Shown here in pieces: positions 1-8,903 of a stretch of 64,000 nucleotides of DNA. The position numbers and the translations under genes are program-made. This stretch comes from Planctomycetota bacterium (GTDB lineage: Bacteria; Planctomycetota; UBA1135): contig JAJFFC010000005.1 in the NCBI GenBank assembly GCA_021776795.1, forward strand, positions 62,001-126,000, read 5' to 3'. Below the pieces are notes generated by a model. That model was not told the DNA's origin and made no database searches. It saw nothing but the letters and a program-made list of their open reading frames with translations. The first letter of the stretch is position 1, and the number at the start of each line of letters is the position of its first letter.

Positions 1-631
1 TTTCTGGATCCTCCCACATGTAGCCAAGCCATTGGTTGTCGGCGAACCCACGCTCTTCGGCCCAAGCCAACAAGCGCTGGCAGGCATCAACCACGCCGGT
101 TCCCTGATATGGATTGAGTACGCGAAGATAGGCCACGGTGCGCGCCGGGAGTTCGCGCATGGTGACTTCGAAACCATCGGGGTTTTCGCCTTGTGGCAAG
201 CGCGGCAACTTGGGGCCACCTTCTTGGCTGGCCATGACCTGCTCCAACTCGGCGCGGCGCTCTTCGCGGAACTGGTCTAAAGCAAAAGCGCTCGGTGCGA
301 CGTCGAAACGTTGCTTGAAGCTGCGCGAAAAATCAGAGGAGGAGGAAAAGCCGCACTCCAAGGCGATGTCGGTCAAGGATCGCTCCGGGGTGTGAGACAT
401 CCAATACAAAGCACGCTCTAAGCGTTGGCGCTTAACGAACTGCTGCAAGGTTTCGCCCAATATCGCACGGAATACGCGGTGAAAATGGAAGGGCGAAAAG
501 CTGGCAGCCCGGGCGACGTCTTCCAAGCGCAGCGAACTGGCCAAGTTACTCATGATGTAGTCGATGGCGCGATTAGTTCGCGCGACATAATCCGCCGAGG
601 CGGCTTCCGGGTTTTCTGGGCTACTTCGCAA
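1..631 (-). CDS. AraC-family regulator with GyrI-like effector domain (3' end outside window)
   Basis: This gene is not in the ORF track because it runs off the left edge. Reading the minus strand gives an AraC-type double helix-turn-helix in the first ~110 residues (RAIDYIMSNL, FHFHRVFRAILGETLQQF, TDIALECGFSSSSDFSRSFK). A linker follows, then the start of a GyrI-like small-molecule binding domain (VTMRELPARTVAYLRV). The likely role is a transcription factor whose C-terminal domain senses an amphipathic ligand. The frame opens after a TGA and offers no early ATG. I chose the TTG at 631, which leaves a complete DNA-binding domain, but the start is uncertain. It is divergent from the VOC gene, so it may control that operon. 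Confidence 0.8.
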   Translation of the reverse strand, partial: MRSSPENPEAASADYVARTNRAIDYIMSNLASSLRLEDVARAASFSPFHFHRVFRAILGETLQQFVKRQRLERALYWMSHTPERSLTDIALECGFSSSSDFSRSFKQRFDVAPSAFALDQFREERRAELEQVMASQEGGPKLPRLPQGENPDGFEVTMRELPARTVAYLRVLNPYQGTGVVDACQRLLAWAEERGFADNQWLGYMWEDPE

Positions 632-675
632 GATTTGGCAAGCAAGACTCTTCGGTCTCTGTCATGGTAGCAGTC

Positions 676-1188
676 ATGAGGAACACCTTCTCCCTACTCG
701 CGCTCCTTGGCGGCCTGACCCTGACCCTTTCGGCCACCTCCGCCCCGCAAGAAGAAGCCCCCCAACAAGATCCATCCATGATTCTCGGCAACTTTTCCGT
801 CAGCTTGGCCGTCAAAGACATCAAAGCTTCGCGTGACTTCTACCTGAAGCTCGACTTCCAAGAGGTCGGCGGCAACATCGAGCAGAACTGGCTGGTCCTG
901 CAAAGCGGCTCGACCACGGTGGGCTTGTTTCAGGGCATGTTCGAGGACAACCTCATGACCTTTAATCCTGGTTGGGATAAAGATCGCAACACGCCCGAGG
1001 GTTTTGACGACGTCCGCGCAATCCAAGCCAAGCTCAAGGAACGTGGCATCAAGCCGGTGATGGAAGCCGCTGCCGATGGCCAGGGCCCCGCCAGCTTTGT
1101 GATTACCGACCCTGATGGCAACACCATCTTGTTTGACCAGCATGTAGACCATCCGGCCAAGATTGCTGCGGATGCTGAGATGGAGTAG
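676..1188 (+). CDS. secreted VOC-superfamily (glyoxalase/bleomycin-resistance-like) protein
   Basis: About 170 residues. The ATG at 676 gives a clean Sec signal peptide (MRNTFSLLALLGG...), so it is preferred over the upstream ATG at 664. The mature part is a single VOC domain: a first beta-alpha-beta module (VSLAVKDIKASRDFYLKLDF) and the closing FVITDPDGNTILFDQH strand typical of the superfamily. VOC proteins bind divalent metals and act as dioxygenases, isomerases or binding proteins; the substrate here cannot be inferred. An exported VOC protein is less common than a cytosolic one. It is followed six bases later by the SRPBCC gene and is divergent from the AraC-type regulator. Confidence 0.75.
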   Translation: MRNTFSLLALLGGLTLTLSATSAPQEEAPQQDPSMILGNFSVSLAVKDIKASRDFYLKLDFQEVGGNIEQNWLVLQSGSTTVGLFQGMFEDNLMTFNPGWDKDRNTPEGFDDVRAIQAKLKERGIKPVMEAAADGQGPASFVITDPDGNTILFDQHVDHPAKIAADAEME

Positions 1189-1194
1189 GCAAGA

Positions 1195-1647
1195 ATGGGC
1201 AAGCTCGTCGCCACAACGCTGGTCAAGGCCCCAGCCGATGCCGTTTTTGCGGTCTACACCGATTTAGAAAAGATGGTGGATCGCATTCCGCAAATCACGG
1301 CTCTCGAAGTTCTTACCGAAGGACCGGTGGGCAAGGGCACGCGCTGGCGCGAAACGCGGCTGATGTACAAGAAAGAGGCCGTGGAAGAAATGGAAATCAC
1401 TTCCATGGAACCTTCCCGCCAGTACACCGTCGAAGCCAACTCGCACGGCATGCTCTACCAAACGGTATTCGACTTCGAGGAAGAAGCCGGTGGCACTCGC
1501 GTGACTTGGACTTTCCACAGCACACCGCAAAGCTTTGGCTCCAAAATCATGGCCCCCATCGTCAACCTCATGATGAGCGGCATGATGAAAAAGCTCATGC
1601 TCAAAGACATCGAGGCATTAGGCGCCGTATGCGAAGGCAAGGCATAA
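1195..1647 (+). CDS. SRPBCC-family (polyketide cyclase/START-like) protein
   Basis: 150 residues covering one SRPBCC helix-grip fold: an N-terminal VKAPADAVFAVYTDLEKM strand-helix, a central antiparallel sheet (GTRWRETRLMYKKEAVEEMEI) and a long C-terminal helix. Members bind hydrophobic ligands or work as cyclases and dehydratases; no catalytic signature is visible. No signal peptide is present, so it should be cytosolic. It sits between the VOC gene and the SGNH-like gene with gaps of 6 and 2 bases, so the three are almost certainly co-transcribed. Confidence 0.7.
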   Translation: MGKLVATTLVKAPADAVFAVYTDLEKMVDRIPQITALEVLTEGPVGKGTRWRETRLMYKKEAVEEMEITSMEPSRQYTVEANSHGMLYQTVFDFEEEAGGTRVTWTFHSTPQSFGSKIMAPIVNLMMSGMMKKLMLKDIEALGAVCEGKA

Positions 1648-1649
1648 AC

Positions 1650-2471
1650 ATGCGTAGCGCCTTTTTGATCTTCCTGGCTGTTGCCCTGGTTTCTTTCCAA
1701 CCAGTTGGCGGCCAAGATTTCGGTGGCGACCGCGGCACACCACCACCGCCGTTGCACCTCAAGGTGCTGATGATTGGCAACAGTTACACGGCGCAAACGA
1801 ATGATCTATTTCAGCAGTTTGTGCGGAGTGATCCCAATGCCAGCATGACGATCTCCTTGGCCACCCAAGCAGGTTGGGGCACAGCGGATCACTACGCCAG
1901 CCGTCTGCTCACAGTCTATGATGGCCAAACGCAAAGCCTGCTCGACAAGCTTCGGCAAGAAGACTGGGATGTCGTCATCGTGCAGGAGCAAAGCACTCTC
2001 CCCTCAGAAGCTTTTCTGGATATCCCTGGCACCAGAACTCTCCTGCAAGGAGGGTGGGCTGATTTGAGCGCCTTGATTCAGGCCGAGGCGCCCAACGCAC
2101 TCATCCGCCCCTATCAAACTTGGCCACGAGCTTGGGGCAACTCCTACCTACAGGCTTATTTCCAAGACGACCCGGTGCAAATGCATCTCGCCACCATGCG
2201 GGTTTATGGCCTCATTGCCTCTGTCATTGGCGGCGAAGTCATTCCGGTTGGCTCAGCCTTCACCTGGTCGATGGTGCAAGCTCCTGCGATATCCCTACAC
2301 AGTGGAGATGGCTCACATCCGTCCTCTCATGGACGCTATTTAGCCGGTGCCACTTTGTATTCTTTCGTCTTCAATCGCAGCCCTTATCAATCTGGGTACA
2401 GCGCAGGTGGAGACCCAGCAACCGAGGCCTGGCTCCTTCACGTGGCCGACCATATTTGGCAGGTGCGTTAG
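1650..2471 (+). CDS. secreted SGNH-type hydrolase-like protein
   Basis: 273 residues from the ATG at 1650, two bases after the upstream stop. The longer ORF in the track starts inside the SRPBCC gene and lacks the signal peptide. The N-terminus (MRSAFLIFLAVALVSF) is a Sec signal. Then comes an SGNH-like block I (LMIGNSYTAQTND), a central VVIVQEQSTLP block, and a C-terminal DGSHPSSHGRYLAG that provides the usual Asp/His pair. The arrangement resembles the DUF4886 group of GDSL/SGNH esterases. It is likely an exported ester or glycan-deacylating hydrolase; substrate unknown. Its last four bases overlap the convergent cupin gene. Confidence 0.65.
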   Translation: MRSAFLIFLAVALVSFQPVGGQDFGGDRGTPPPPLHLKVLMIGNSYTAQTNDLFQQFVRSDPNASMTISLATQAGWGTADHYASRLLTVYDGQTQSLLDKLRQEDWDVVIVQEQSTLPSEAFLDIPGTRTLLQGGWADLSALIQAEAPNALIRPYQTWPRAWGNSYLQAYFQDDPVQMHLATMRVYGLIASVIGGEVIPVGSAFTWSMVQAPAISLHSGDGSHPSSHGRYLAGATLYSFVFNRSPYQSGYSAGGDPATEAWLLHVADHIWQVR

Positions 2472-2812
2472 CCCTGCCGGGTGCTCGCCTCACCGAGTAG
2501 CTCAATCCCGCCCTCGACCCGCGCTAGAAGTAAGGCGCCTTCGGCAAGGGCCAAGGGCGCATGCTTCGAGCCTTTGCCGAAACGTTGCAAGCTTCCTTCG
2601 GGGTATTCCCCTACTGCGTCGCGGTAGCTCCCGGCAACGACAAAGACTTCTTCCGGGCCGAGGTGCTTGTGTGCTGGATAACTGGTGTTCGGCGCTAACT
2701 CAATCAGCACCGTGGCATCGCCAGTGGAACGATCACTATGCAGAAAAGCCAAACGCACACCGGGCCACGACGGCACTTTCCAATCGAGCTCGGGGTAGCG
2801 ATTGCCAAGCAT
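2468..2812 (-). CDS. ChrR-like cupin domain protein
   Basis: 114 residues starting at the ATG at 2812, two bases after the gltX stop; the longer ORF is a read-through of gltX sequence in another frame. It is a single cupin barrel with motif 1 as YPAHKHLGPEEVFVVAGSY (metal-binding His and Glu) and a short motif 2 region ending in SKHAPLALAEGALLLARVEGG. This resembles the C-terminal cupin of ChrR anti-sigma factors without the zinc-binding anti-sigma domain. It may bind a small acid or a metal; no function can be assigned. It is translationally linked to gltX. Confidence 0.65.
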   Translation of the reverse strand: MLGNRYPELDWKVPSWPGVRLAFLHSDRSTGDATVLIELAPNTSYPAHKHLGPEEVFVVAGSYRDAVGEYPEGSLQRFGKGSKHAPLALAEGALLLARVEGGIELLGEASTRQG

Positions 2813-2814
2813 GG

Positions 2815-4281
2815 CTAGCTGACCTTGGGCACGGCCGAACGCAAGCGCGCCAAGCTCTGTTCGCGCCCGAGCAAAGCCAAGATGTCTTTCAGCTCCGGGC
2901 CGCCGAGCGAACCGGTTAAGGCCACGCGCATCGGTTGCATGAGCTTGCCGAGGCCGACGCCCTGCGCTTCTGCAATGGGCTTGGCAATCGCCATGACATC
3001 TTGAGGCGGCCAATCGTTGGCACCTTCCAAGGCATCGGCCACCGCCGAAAGCAGGACCGGTGCTTGCTCTGCGGCCAAGGCCTTGGCTGCTTTCCCTTCT
3101 GGGGTAGGGACTTCGCCGAAGAAGGCCGCGGCTTGTGCCGGCAACTCAGAAAGCAGGGTCAGGCGAGGCTGGAATGCCGCCACCAGTTGCTCCAACCAAG
3201 CCGTTTTTGCGCTGTCCATTGCGCAATTCAGGAAACCGGCCTGTTGCAGGTGGGGCAAGACGGCTTGCGCAAGATCACGAACCGACATGCTGCGCAGGTA
3301 CTCGCCGCAAATCCAATGCAGGCGATCTTGATCGAAAATAGCGCCGGATTTGTTGATGCGCTTGAGGTCAAAAGCCGCAATCAATTCTTCTGGAGTGAAG
3401 ACGTCGGTGGCGTCATCGATACTGAAGCCGAGCAAACCCAAAAAGTTAAACATGGCTTGCGGCAGGTAGCCCTTGGCGATGTAGTCGCCGAGCGCTGTAT
3501 CGCCGGTGCGCTTCGATAACTTCTTGCCGTCTTGGCCCAGAATCAAGGGAACATGCGCATAGCTTGGTTCCGGCTCACCCAGTGCGCGGTAGACCAAAAT
3601 CTGTTTGGGCGTATTCACCAAGTGCTCTTCGCCGCGAATCACATGGCTGATGCTCATGGCGGCGTCGTCTAAAGCGCAAACGAAGTTGTAGGTGGGGTTG
3701 CCATCGGAGCGAACGGCGACCCAATCTTCGACTTCTTCCGATTGGAAAACCACGCGGCCACGAATGTGGTCGTCGATTCCAATTTCTTCGTGATCTGGAA
3801 CGCGAAAGCGCAACACGAAGGAGTCCCCCGCCGCGGCACGGGCGTCGGAGTCTTCTTGGCTTAAGCCGCGCGAAGTTGGGTCGAAGCGCCAGTTCTTTTT
3901 GGCCGCGCGCGCATGTTCGCGCTGCTGCTCTAAGTCTTCGGCGGTAGCAAAGCACCGGTAGAGCCAACCCTCTTCCACGCCACGGGCGATGCTTTGCGCA
4001 TAAAACTCACCCCGCTCAGACTGGAAGTAAGGGCCGACGTCGCCACCGGCCTCGGGGCCTTCATCCCAATCTAAACCCAGCCAGCGCAGGCAATCCAAAA
4101 TGGAGCGCAAGGATTCCTCGCTGTTGCGCTCGGTGTCGGTGTCTTCGACACGCAGCAAAAAGGTGCCGCCTTCGCGCCGGGCAAAAGCCCAATTGAACAA
4201 GGCGGTACGGGCACCACCGAGATGCAACATGCCGGTGGGTGAAGGCGCAAAACGAACGCGTACGGGACGGTGACTAGCCAT
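2815..4281 (-). CDS. gltX: glutamyl-tRNA synthetase
   Basis: 488 residues, the usual length for bacterial GluRS. It charges tRNA-Glu with glutamate in the cytosol. The class I signature is clear: RFAPSPTGMLHLGGARTALF holds the HIGH-type motif (HLGG) and KKLSKRTGD is the KMSKS-type loop. The Rossmann catalytic domain occupies roughly residues 1-320 and the alpha-helical anticodon-binding domain the rest. The ATG at 4281 has no obvious Shine-Dalgarno but a TAGAAT hexamer 13 bases upstream. The cupin gene follows two bases after the stop. Confidence 0.95.
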   Translation of the reverse strand: MASHRPVRVRFAPSPTGMLHLGGARTALFNWAFARREGGTFLLRVEDTDTERNSEESLRSILDCLRWLGLDWDEGPEAGGDVGPYFQSERGEFYAQSIARGVEEGWLYRCFATAEDLEQQREHARAAKKNWRFDPTSRGLSQEDSDARAAAGDSFVLRFRVPDHEEIGIDDHIRGRVVFQSEEVEDWVAVRSDGNPTYNFVCALDDAAMSISHVIRGEEHLVNTPKQILVYRALGEPEPSYAHVPLILGQDGKKLSKRTGDTALGDYIAKGYLPQAMFNFLGLLGFSIDDATDVFTPEELIAAFDLKRINKSGAIFDQDRLHWICGEYLRSMSVRDLAQAVLPHLQQAGFLNCAMDSAKTAWLEQLVAAFQPRLTLLSELPAQAAAFFGEVPTPEGKAAKALAAEQAPVLLSAVADALEGANDWPPQDVMAIAKPIAEAQGVGLGKLMQPMRVALTGSLGGPELKDILALLGREQSLARLRSAVPKVS

Positions 4282-4294
4282 GGTCTAGCCGCTC

Positions 4295-4300
4295 ATTCTA
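4295..4300 (-). promoter_or_regulatory. putative -10 element of gltX
   Basis: TAGAAT on the minus strand, 13 bases before the gltX ATG, in the 35-base gap after the DUF4139 gene. It fits the TANNNT pattern seen before many first genes in this window. Confidence 0.4.
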
Positions 4301-4316
4301 GCCGCGCCGAAAGTCC

Positions 4317-5936
4317 TTAATCTTCGCGGATGACCGGGAGCTCGTCTTCGTCGAAGGACAGCTCATAGCCCCAACGCAGGGTTTGCGTGGCTCCTGGCGA
4401 GATGTACAGGCGCCAGCGATAGAGGCCGCGTTCTTCGCGCACTTCGAGATCTTCTTCGGTCTCTTCCGCAGCAGGCGACAGCCCTTCGACGCTAACCTCG
4501 AACTCGTCATTCCAGCTCATCGGCAAAGCCTCTTCGACCAACACCGCAATGCGACCACGAGCCGACGAGGACAGCTTCAAGTCTGCGCGATACTTGCGCG
4601 TAATCGTGGCCGTCGACGACAACGAAAATCGCCCTGGATTATCGCGCAGGTTTTCCACGATCTCGTACTTCACGCTGAGATTGGGGTCGATGCCCAAATT
4701 GACCATGGTCGAATCACCCTGGCGCAACAGCGGCATGGTGGCTTCGCCCAGGTAGTCCGGGCCAAGGAATACCTTAGAGACGCCTTCCATCAAAGGGACC
4801 TCGCCAGTGTTGGTGATTTCGGCGCGCAGATAAGCCTTTTCACTCAAGCTAGGCACGACGTAGCGTTCGGGCCGGACCTCCAGCGGCAAGTCGCGAATGC
4901 GGAAGCGCTGGGTTTGCCCGGTCGAAGGTAGACTGCTGGCGCCCGGCAACACAAACTGCGTGGTGATGCCGAAATCACGCACCTCCACCGTGGGTGCCTC
5001 GACTTTATTGGCTGCGACCAAGCCGGCCGACGGTGCCATGGAATCTTCGCCTACATAGCCCAGGCTCTCCAAAGCCCGCCCACGACTGCCACCGGCAATG
5101 TAGCGACGCGGCACGCGCGGTGGGTCCAGCCCGAGGTTGGGCATACTCGTCGACAACACCAACTCGGTGTCGATCCAATCCTCGCCGGTGTTCTGCTTCA
5201 CTTCACCGAGGAAGTTCACTTGTAGCCCGGTCAGGTCTGGCGCAACCCTCAGGTCATATGCAGGCTGCCAGGAGGCACCATCAATCAGATAGGTCAGGCG
5301 CACTTCCACCAGACCTGCTTGCTCGACAAACAAGGAAATGGCCACTTCGCGGTAGTCACGCGTGCCGTCGCCTGGGCTGAGAGCATCGAGGTCGCGAATC
5401 GCTTGCTCCAAATCCTTCGCCGCAAGTCGCGCCCCCACCAATGAGCGCTCCGTAGCGAGCATTTCTTCACGTAATGCCTTCAAACGCGCCGATAAGTCGC
5501 CAATCAACAAACCGCCCATACTCGGGTCCTCACCGAGACGATTGGTCATGGACTCGAGTCCGGCCACAGTGGCATCGAGGGCCTTGACCTCGGCGTTTTG
5601 CATGCCCAGCTGCTCGACCAAAGCGCGGCGCTGATAGGCGATTTCCGCCTCTTGCCGTGTGACTTGTTGCGCACCGCTCATGAGCTGCGCTTCGAGGCCC
5701 TGGACCACGGCACTGCCTCGCACCACTTGCGCCTGCAGAGAGTTGGTGCGCACCGCCATGGGGAACGGGCCGACCTGCACCGTGAGTGGTCCAAGGGGGG
5801 CATTTTCGACCACCATCAGGCGCTCGGCCATGGCTTGGCCACGATAAACCGTGACTCGTTCTAGCTTTCCAAGCTGCGCTTCGGTTTGCGCAGGGGCCAC
5901 CAGAGTCAGAGCAGACAACAACGTCGAGAAAAGCAT
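4317..5936 (-). CDS. secreted DUF4139 (MuiA-like) protein
   Basis: 539 residues from the ATG at 5936; the track starts one codon earlier at a GTG. An N-terminal signal peptide (MLFSTLLSALTLVAPAQTEA) is followed by a DUF4140-like segment with KLERVTVYRGQAMAERL. A heptad-rich coiled coil comes next, around residues 90-200, and then the long beta-rich DUF4139 domain (VRLTYLIDGASWQPAYDLRV, GEVKQNTGEDWIDTELVLST). Family members are called mucoidy-inhibitor A homologues, but their biochemical role is unknown. The C-terminal tail is acidic (SFDEDELPVIRED). It is divergent from trmFO with only 26 bases between the starts. Confidence 0.75.
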   Translation of the reverse strand: MLFSTLLSALTLVAPAQTEAQLGKLERVTVYRGQAMAERLMVVENAPLGPLTVQVGPFPMAVRTNSLQAQVVRGSAVVQGLEAQLMSGAQQVTRQEAEIAYQRRALVEQLGMQNAEVKALDATVAGLESMTNRLGEDPSMGGLLIGDLSARLKALREEMLATERSLVGARLAAKDLEQAIRDLDALSPGDGTRDYREVAISLFVEQAGLVEVRLTYLIDGASWQPAYDLRVAPDLTGLQVNFLGEVKQNTGEDWIDTELVLSTSMPNLGLDPPRVPRRYIAGGSRGRALESLGYVGEDSMAPSAGLVAANKVEAPTVEVRDFGITTQFVLPGASSLPSTGQTQRFRIRDLPLEVRPERYVVPSLSEKAYLRAEITNTGEVPLMEGVSKVFLGPDYLGEATMPLLRQGDSTMVNLGIDPNLSVKYEIVENLRDNPGRFSLSSTATITRKYRADLKLSSSARGRIAVLVEEALPMSWNDEFEVSVEGLSPAAEETEEDLEVREERGLYRWRLYISPGATQTLRWGYELSFDEDELPVIRED

Positions 5937-5944
5937 CACGACGC

Positions 5945-5951
5945 TATTCTA
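5945..5951. promoter_or_regulatory. overlapping divergent -10 elements (DUF4139 gene / trmFO)
   Basis: The heptamer TATTCTA reads as TATTCT on the plus strand, 12 bases before the trmFO ATG, and as TAGAAT on the minus strand, 9 bases before the DUF4139 ATG. One short element can therefore serve both directions. Neither start has a good Shine-Dalgarno, consistent with leaderless mRNAs. Assignment rests on pattern only. Confidence 0.45.
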
Positions 5952-5962
5952 GGGAATTCACC

Positions 5963-7342
5963 ATGGCTTCACCCCTCCATGTCGTCGGCGCTGGACTAGC
6001 CGGTTCCGAAGCGGCTTTGCAACTGGCAAAGTTCGGTTATGAGGTGGTTTTGTGGGAAATGCGGCCCGAGGTGCCCACAGCAGCCCACCAAACCGACCAT
6101 GCCGCTGAATTGGTGTGCTCCAACAGCATGGGATCGCGCCTGCCAGACCGCGCTGGTGGCGTCCTCCAGGCCGAAATGCGCAGCCTGGGCTGCGAACTCC
6201 TGCCCCTGGCCGAAGCGCATTCGGTACCCGCTGGAGCCGCACTGGCCGTGGACCGAGACGAGTTTGGCGCAGCAGTCACGGCGGTGTTGGAAGACCACCC
6301 GCAGATTGAACTGCGCCGGCAGGAGCTCACCGAACTACCCGCTTTTTCTGTTGCGACGCCTGCCATCATCGCCAGTGGCCCGCTGACTTCGCAGCCTTTA
6401 GCCGAGGCGATTCAGCGAGTTAGCGGACAGGATCACCTAGCTTTTTTCGATGCCCTCGCTCCGGTCGTCACCGCAGAGTCTTTAGACCGCAGTGTGATTT
6501 TTGAAGCGGCGCGTTGGGGCAATGGCGATCCAGACTATCTCAACATTCCGCTGAACAAAGAGGAGTACGAAACCTTCATTCAGGCCTTGCTTGCCGCGGA
6601 AGCCCATCCGCTGAAAGATTTTGAAGCTGCAGACCCCCGCGCCAAAGCCTTCTTTGAACGCTGCTTGCCGATCGAGCAACTGGCTTCGCGCGGTTTGGAG
6701 TCCTTGCGCTTTGGCCCCATGCGCCCGGTCGGCCTCGATGATCCGCGCACAGGTCGTCGTCCTTGGGCGGTGATTCAACTGCGGCGCGAAAATGTTGCGG
6801 GCACGCTTTATAACTTGGTGGGTTGCCAAACCAATATCCGGCACGGAGATCAAGAAGCCTTGTTGCGCACGCTGCCTGGCCTACAAAATGCCGAGTTTGT
6901 GCGCCTCGGGAGCTTGCATCGCAACACCTTCCTGGACTCGCCGAAAATACTCACGCCAGCGCTGATGGCGCGCGAGCATCCCGGCCTTTTCTTCGCCGGA
7001 CAGATCACCGGCATGGAAGGCTATTTGGGCAATATTGGCAGTGGTCTTGCCGCCGCTTTGCAGGCGCATTTGCTCGCCCAGGGCCAGCCGCCCGCCGAAA
7101 TGCCGACGACCACCCTACTGGGAGCGCTGTGCCACCATGTGGCCACCAGCCCAGCCAAGCCCTTTCAGCCAATGAAGGCTGAGTTTGGCCTACTCCCCAC
7201 TCTCGTGCCGCTTCGCCGTAAGGCCGAGCGGCGCCAAGCCTATGCCGACCGTTCGGCTGCGGCGATGGACGCCTTTCGGCATAATCTGGGTTCGTTTGTG
7301 AGCCCACCTACCCCGACCGCTACCCATGCAGACCGTTACTGA
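5963..7342 (+). CDS. trmFO: methylenetetrahydrofolate-tRNA-(uracil-5-)-methyltransferase
   Basis: 459 residues, typical for TrmFO. It forms m5U54 in the T-loop of tRNA using methylene-THF and FADH2. The N-terminal dinucleotide-binding motif VVGAGLAGSEAALQLAKFG is followed by the family marker region LWEMRP and LVCSNSMGSRL. The central part carries NIPLNKEEYETF and PMRPVGLDDPRTG, and the C-terminal FAD region GMEGYLGNIGSGLAAA. It heads a plus-strand run in which the next gene overlaps its end by 17 bases, so it is probably the first gene of an operon with P5C dehydrogenase and glcDEF. Confidence 0.95.
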   Translation: MASPLHVVGAGLAGSEAALQLAKFGYEVVLWEMRPEVPTAAHQTDHAAELVCSNSMGSRLPDRAGGVLQAEMRSLGCELLPLAEAHSVPAGAALAVDRDEFGAAVTAVLEDHPQIELRRQELTELPAFSVATPAIIASGPLTSQPLAEAIQRVSGQDHLAFFDALAPVVTAESLDRSVIFEAARWGNGDPDYLNIPLNKEEYETFIQALLAAEAHPLKDFEAADPRAKAFFERCLPIEQLASRGLESLRFGPMRPVGLDDPRTGRRPWAVIQLRRENVAGTLYNLVGCQTNIRHGDQEALLRTLPGLQNAEFVRLGSLHRNTFLDSPKILTPALMAREHPGLFFAGQITGMEGYLGNIGSGLAAALQAHLLAQGQPPAEMPTTTLLGALCHHVATSPAKPFQPMKAEFGLLPTLVPLRRKAERRQAYADRSAAAMDAFRHNLGSFVSPPTPTATHADRY

Positions 7343-8897
7343 CATTACTCCCTTCGTGAACGAGCCGTTCACGGATTTCTCTGACCCAGAAAACGCCACC
7401 GCCTTCCAAGCCGCCCTGGACAAGATTCAAGCTGGCTTCCCTGTTGTCGGCCGCCTTTGGATCAATGGCGAAGACTGCGAAGGCGGTGCCGGCACTTTTG
7501 AGTCGACCGACCCCAGCCAAACTAGCCGCGTGGTGGCGAACTGCGCCAAGGCCAATCGCGAGGACGCGCTGCGTGCAATCGCCGGCGCCCACAAGGCCTT
7601 TGGCGAATGGTCGCGCCGCAGCGCAGAGGAACGCGCCGAATATCTATTCAAGGCCGCGCGCATCATGCGCTTGCGCAAGCATGAGTTCTCGGCGCAGATG
7701 GTTTACGAAGTTGGCAAGACTTGGGCCGAGGCCGATGGCGACACTGCTGAAGCGATTGACTTCTTGGAGTTCTATGCGCGCGAAGCTTTGCGTTATGCAC
7801 GCAAGCAGCCAATCACGCCGTACGCCGGAGAAGACAACGAGTTGGTGTACATCCCTCTCGGTGTTGGCGTAGTGATTCCACCATGGAACTTCCCACTGGC
7901 GATTTTGGCCGGCATGACCACCGCCGCCTTGGTCACGGGCAACACCGTGGTGTTGAAGCCTGCTTCTGATAGCCCAGGCATCGCCACCATGTTCCTCGAG
8001 CTGATGAAAGAAGTTGGCCTGCCTGCTGGCGTGTTGCAGTTCTGCCCCGGCGCTGGCGCCGAGGTCGGCAATACTTTGGTGGAGCACCCACTGACTCGCT
8101 TCATCTCCTTCACCGGCTCTGCAGAAGTCGGCAAAGGCGTCTACGAAAAGGCTGGCAAGACTGGCGAAGGCCAGCTTTGGCTCAAGCGCGTCGTCGCGGA
8201 AATGGGCGGCAAAGACTTCATCTTCGTCGATGAAGATGGCGACGTCGACAAGGCAGTGCTCGGCACCCATTCCGCAGCTTTTGGCTACCAAGGCCAAAAG
8301 TGCTCGGCTTGCTCGCGCCTGATCCTGCACGAAAAAATCCACGACGAGTTCATGGAGAAGTTCTTGCCACTGGTCGAAGCCACCGTGGTTGGCCACCCTG
8401 CCGACAAGAACACTTTCTTAGCCGCCATGATCAACGACAAGGCGCGTCAAGGTGCACTCGCTGGCATCGAAGCTGCGAAGAAGGAAGGCAACAACTTGGT
8501 CGCCGGCGGCGAAGTCGCTGAGGGCGAAGGCTTCTACCTGCAGCCCACCGTCTTCACCGGCGTAGGCCGTAACGACACCATCTGGAAAGAAGAGTTGTTT
8601 GCTCCGGTTCTCGCAGTACACAAGGTCAGCAGTTACGAAGAGGGTGTGGAAGCCGCCAACGATACCGATTTCGGTCTCACCGGCGCTTACTTTAGCTCCG
8701 ACGACAGCAAGCTGGAGAGCGCAAAGCGTGACCTGCATTGCGGCAACTTGTACCTGAACCGGAAGTGCACTGGCGCTCTAGTGGGCGTCCATCCTTTCGG
8801 TGGTTTCAACCTGTCTGGCACCGACTCTAAAGCTGGCGGCCGCGACTACTTGCTGTTGTTCCTGCAAGCCAAGTCGATCACGCGCGCAATCAAGTAA
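7326..8897 (+). CDS. rocA: L-glutamate gamma-semialdehyde (1-pyrroline-5-carboxylate) dehydrogenase
   Basis: 523 residues, the size of the monofunctional RocA/PruA group. It oxidises glutamate semialdehyde to glutamate with NAD, the last step of proline and arginine breakdown. The aldehyde dehydrogenase fold is complete: VIPPWNFPLA cofactor loop, FTGSAEVGKGVY, VVAEMGGKDFIFVD (catalytic Glu), GYQGQKCSACSRL (catalytic Cys) and the C-terminal GRDYLLLFLQAKSI. The ATG overlaps the trmFO end by 17 bases. No proline dehydrogenase gene is adjacent, so proline oxidation would need a partner elsewhere. The symbol could equally be pruA. Confidence 0.92.
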   Translation: MQTVTDITPFVNEPFTDFSDPENATAFQAALDKIQAGFPVVGRLWINGEDCEGGAGTFESTDPSQTSRVVANCAKANREDALRAIAGAHKAFGEWSRRSAEERAEYLFKAARIMRLRKHEFSAQMVYEVGKTWAEADGDTAEAIDFLEFYAREALRYARKQPITPYAGEDNELVYIPLGVGVVIPPWNFPLAILAGMTTAALVTGNTVVLKPASDSPGIATMFLELMKEVGLPAGVLQFCPGAGAEVGNTLVEHPLTRFISFTGSAEVGKGVYEKAGKTGEGQLWLKRVVAEMGGKDFIFVDEDGDVDKAVLGTHSAAFGYQGQKCSACSRLILHEKIHDEFMEKFLPLVEATVVGHPADKNTFLAAMINDKARQGALAGIEAAKKEGNNLVAGGEVAEGEGFYLQPTVFTGVGRNDTIWKEELFAPVLAVHKVSSYEEGVEAANDTDFGLTGAYFSSDDSKLESAKRDLHCGNLYLNRKCTGALVGVHPFGGFNLSGTDSKAGGRDYLLLFLQAKSITRAIK

Positions 8898-8903
8898 ACG
8901 TTC

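Noticed and set aside
7644-8396. 250-residue minus-strand ORF opposite the P5C dehydrogenase gene
   Set aside because: Antisense shadow; the plus-strand enzyme is complete and conserved.
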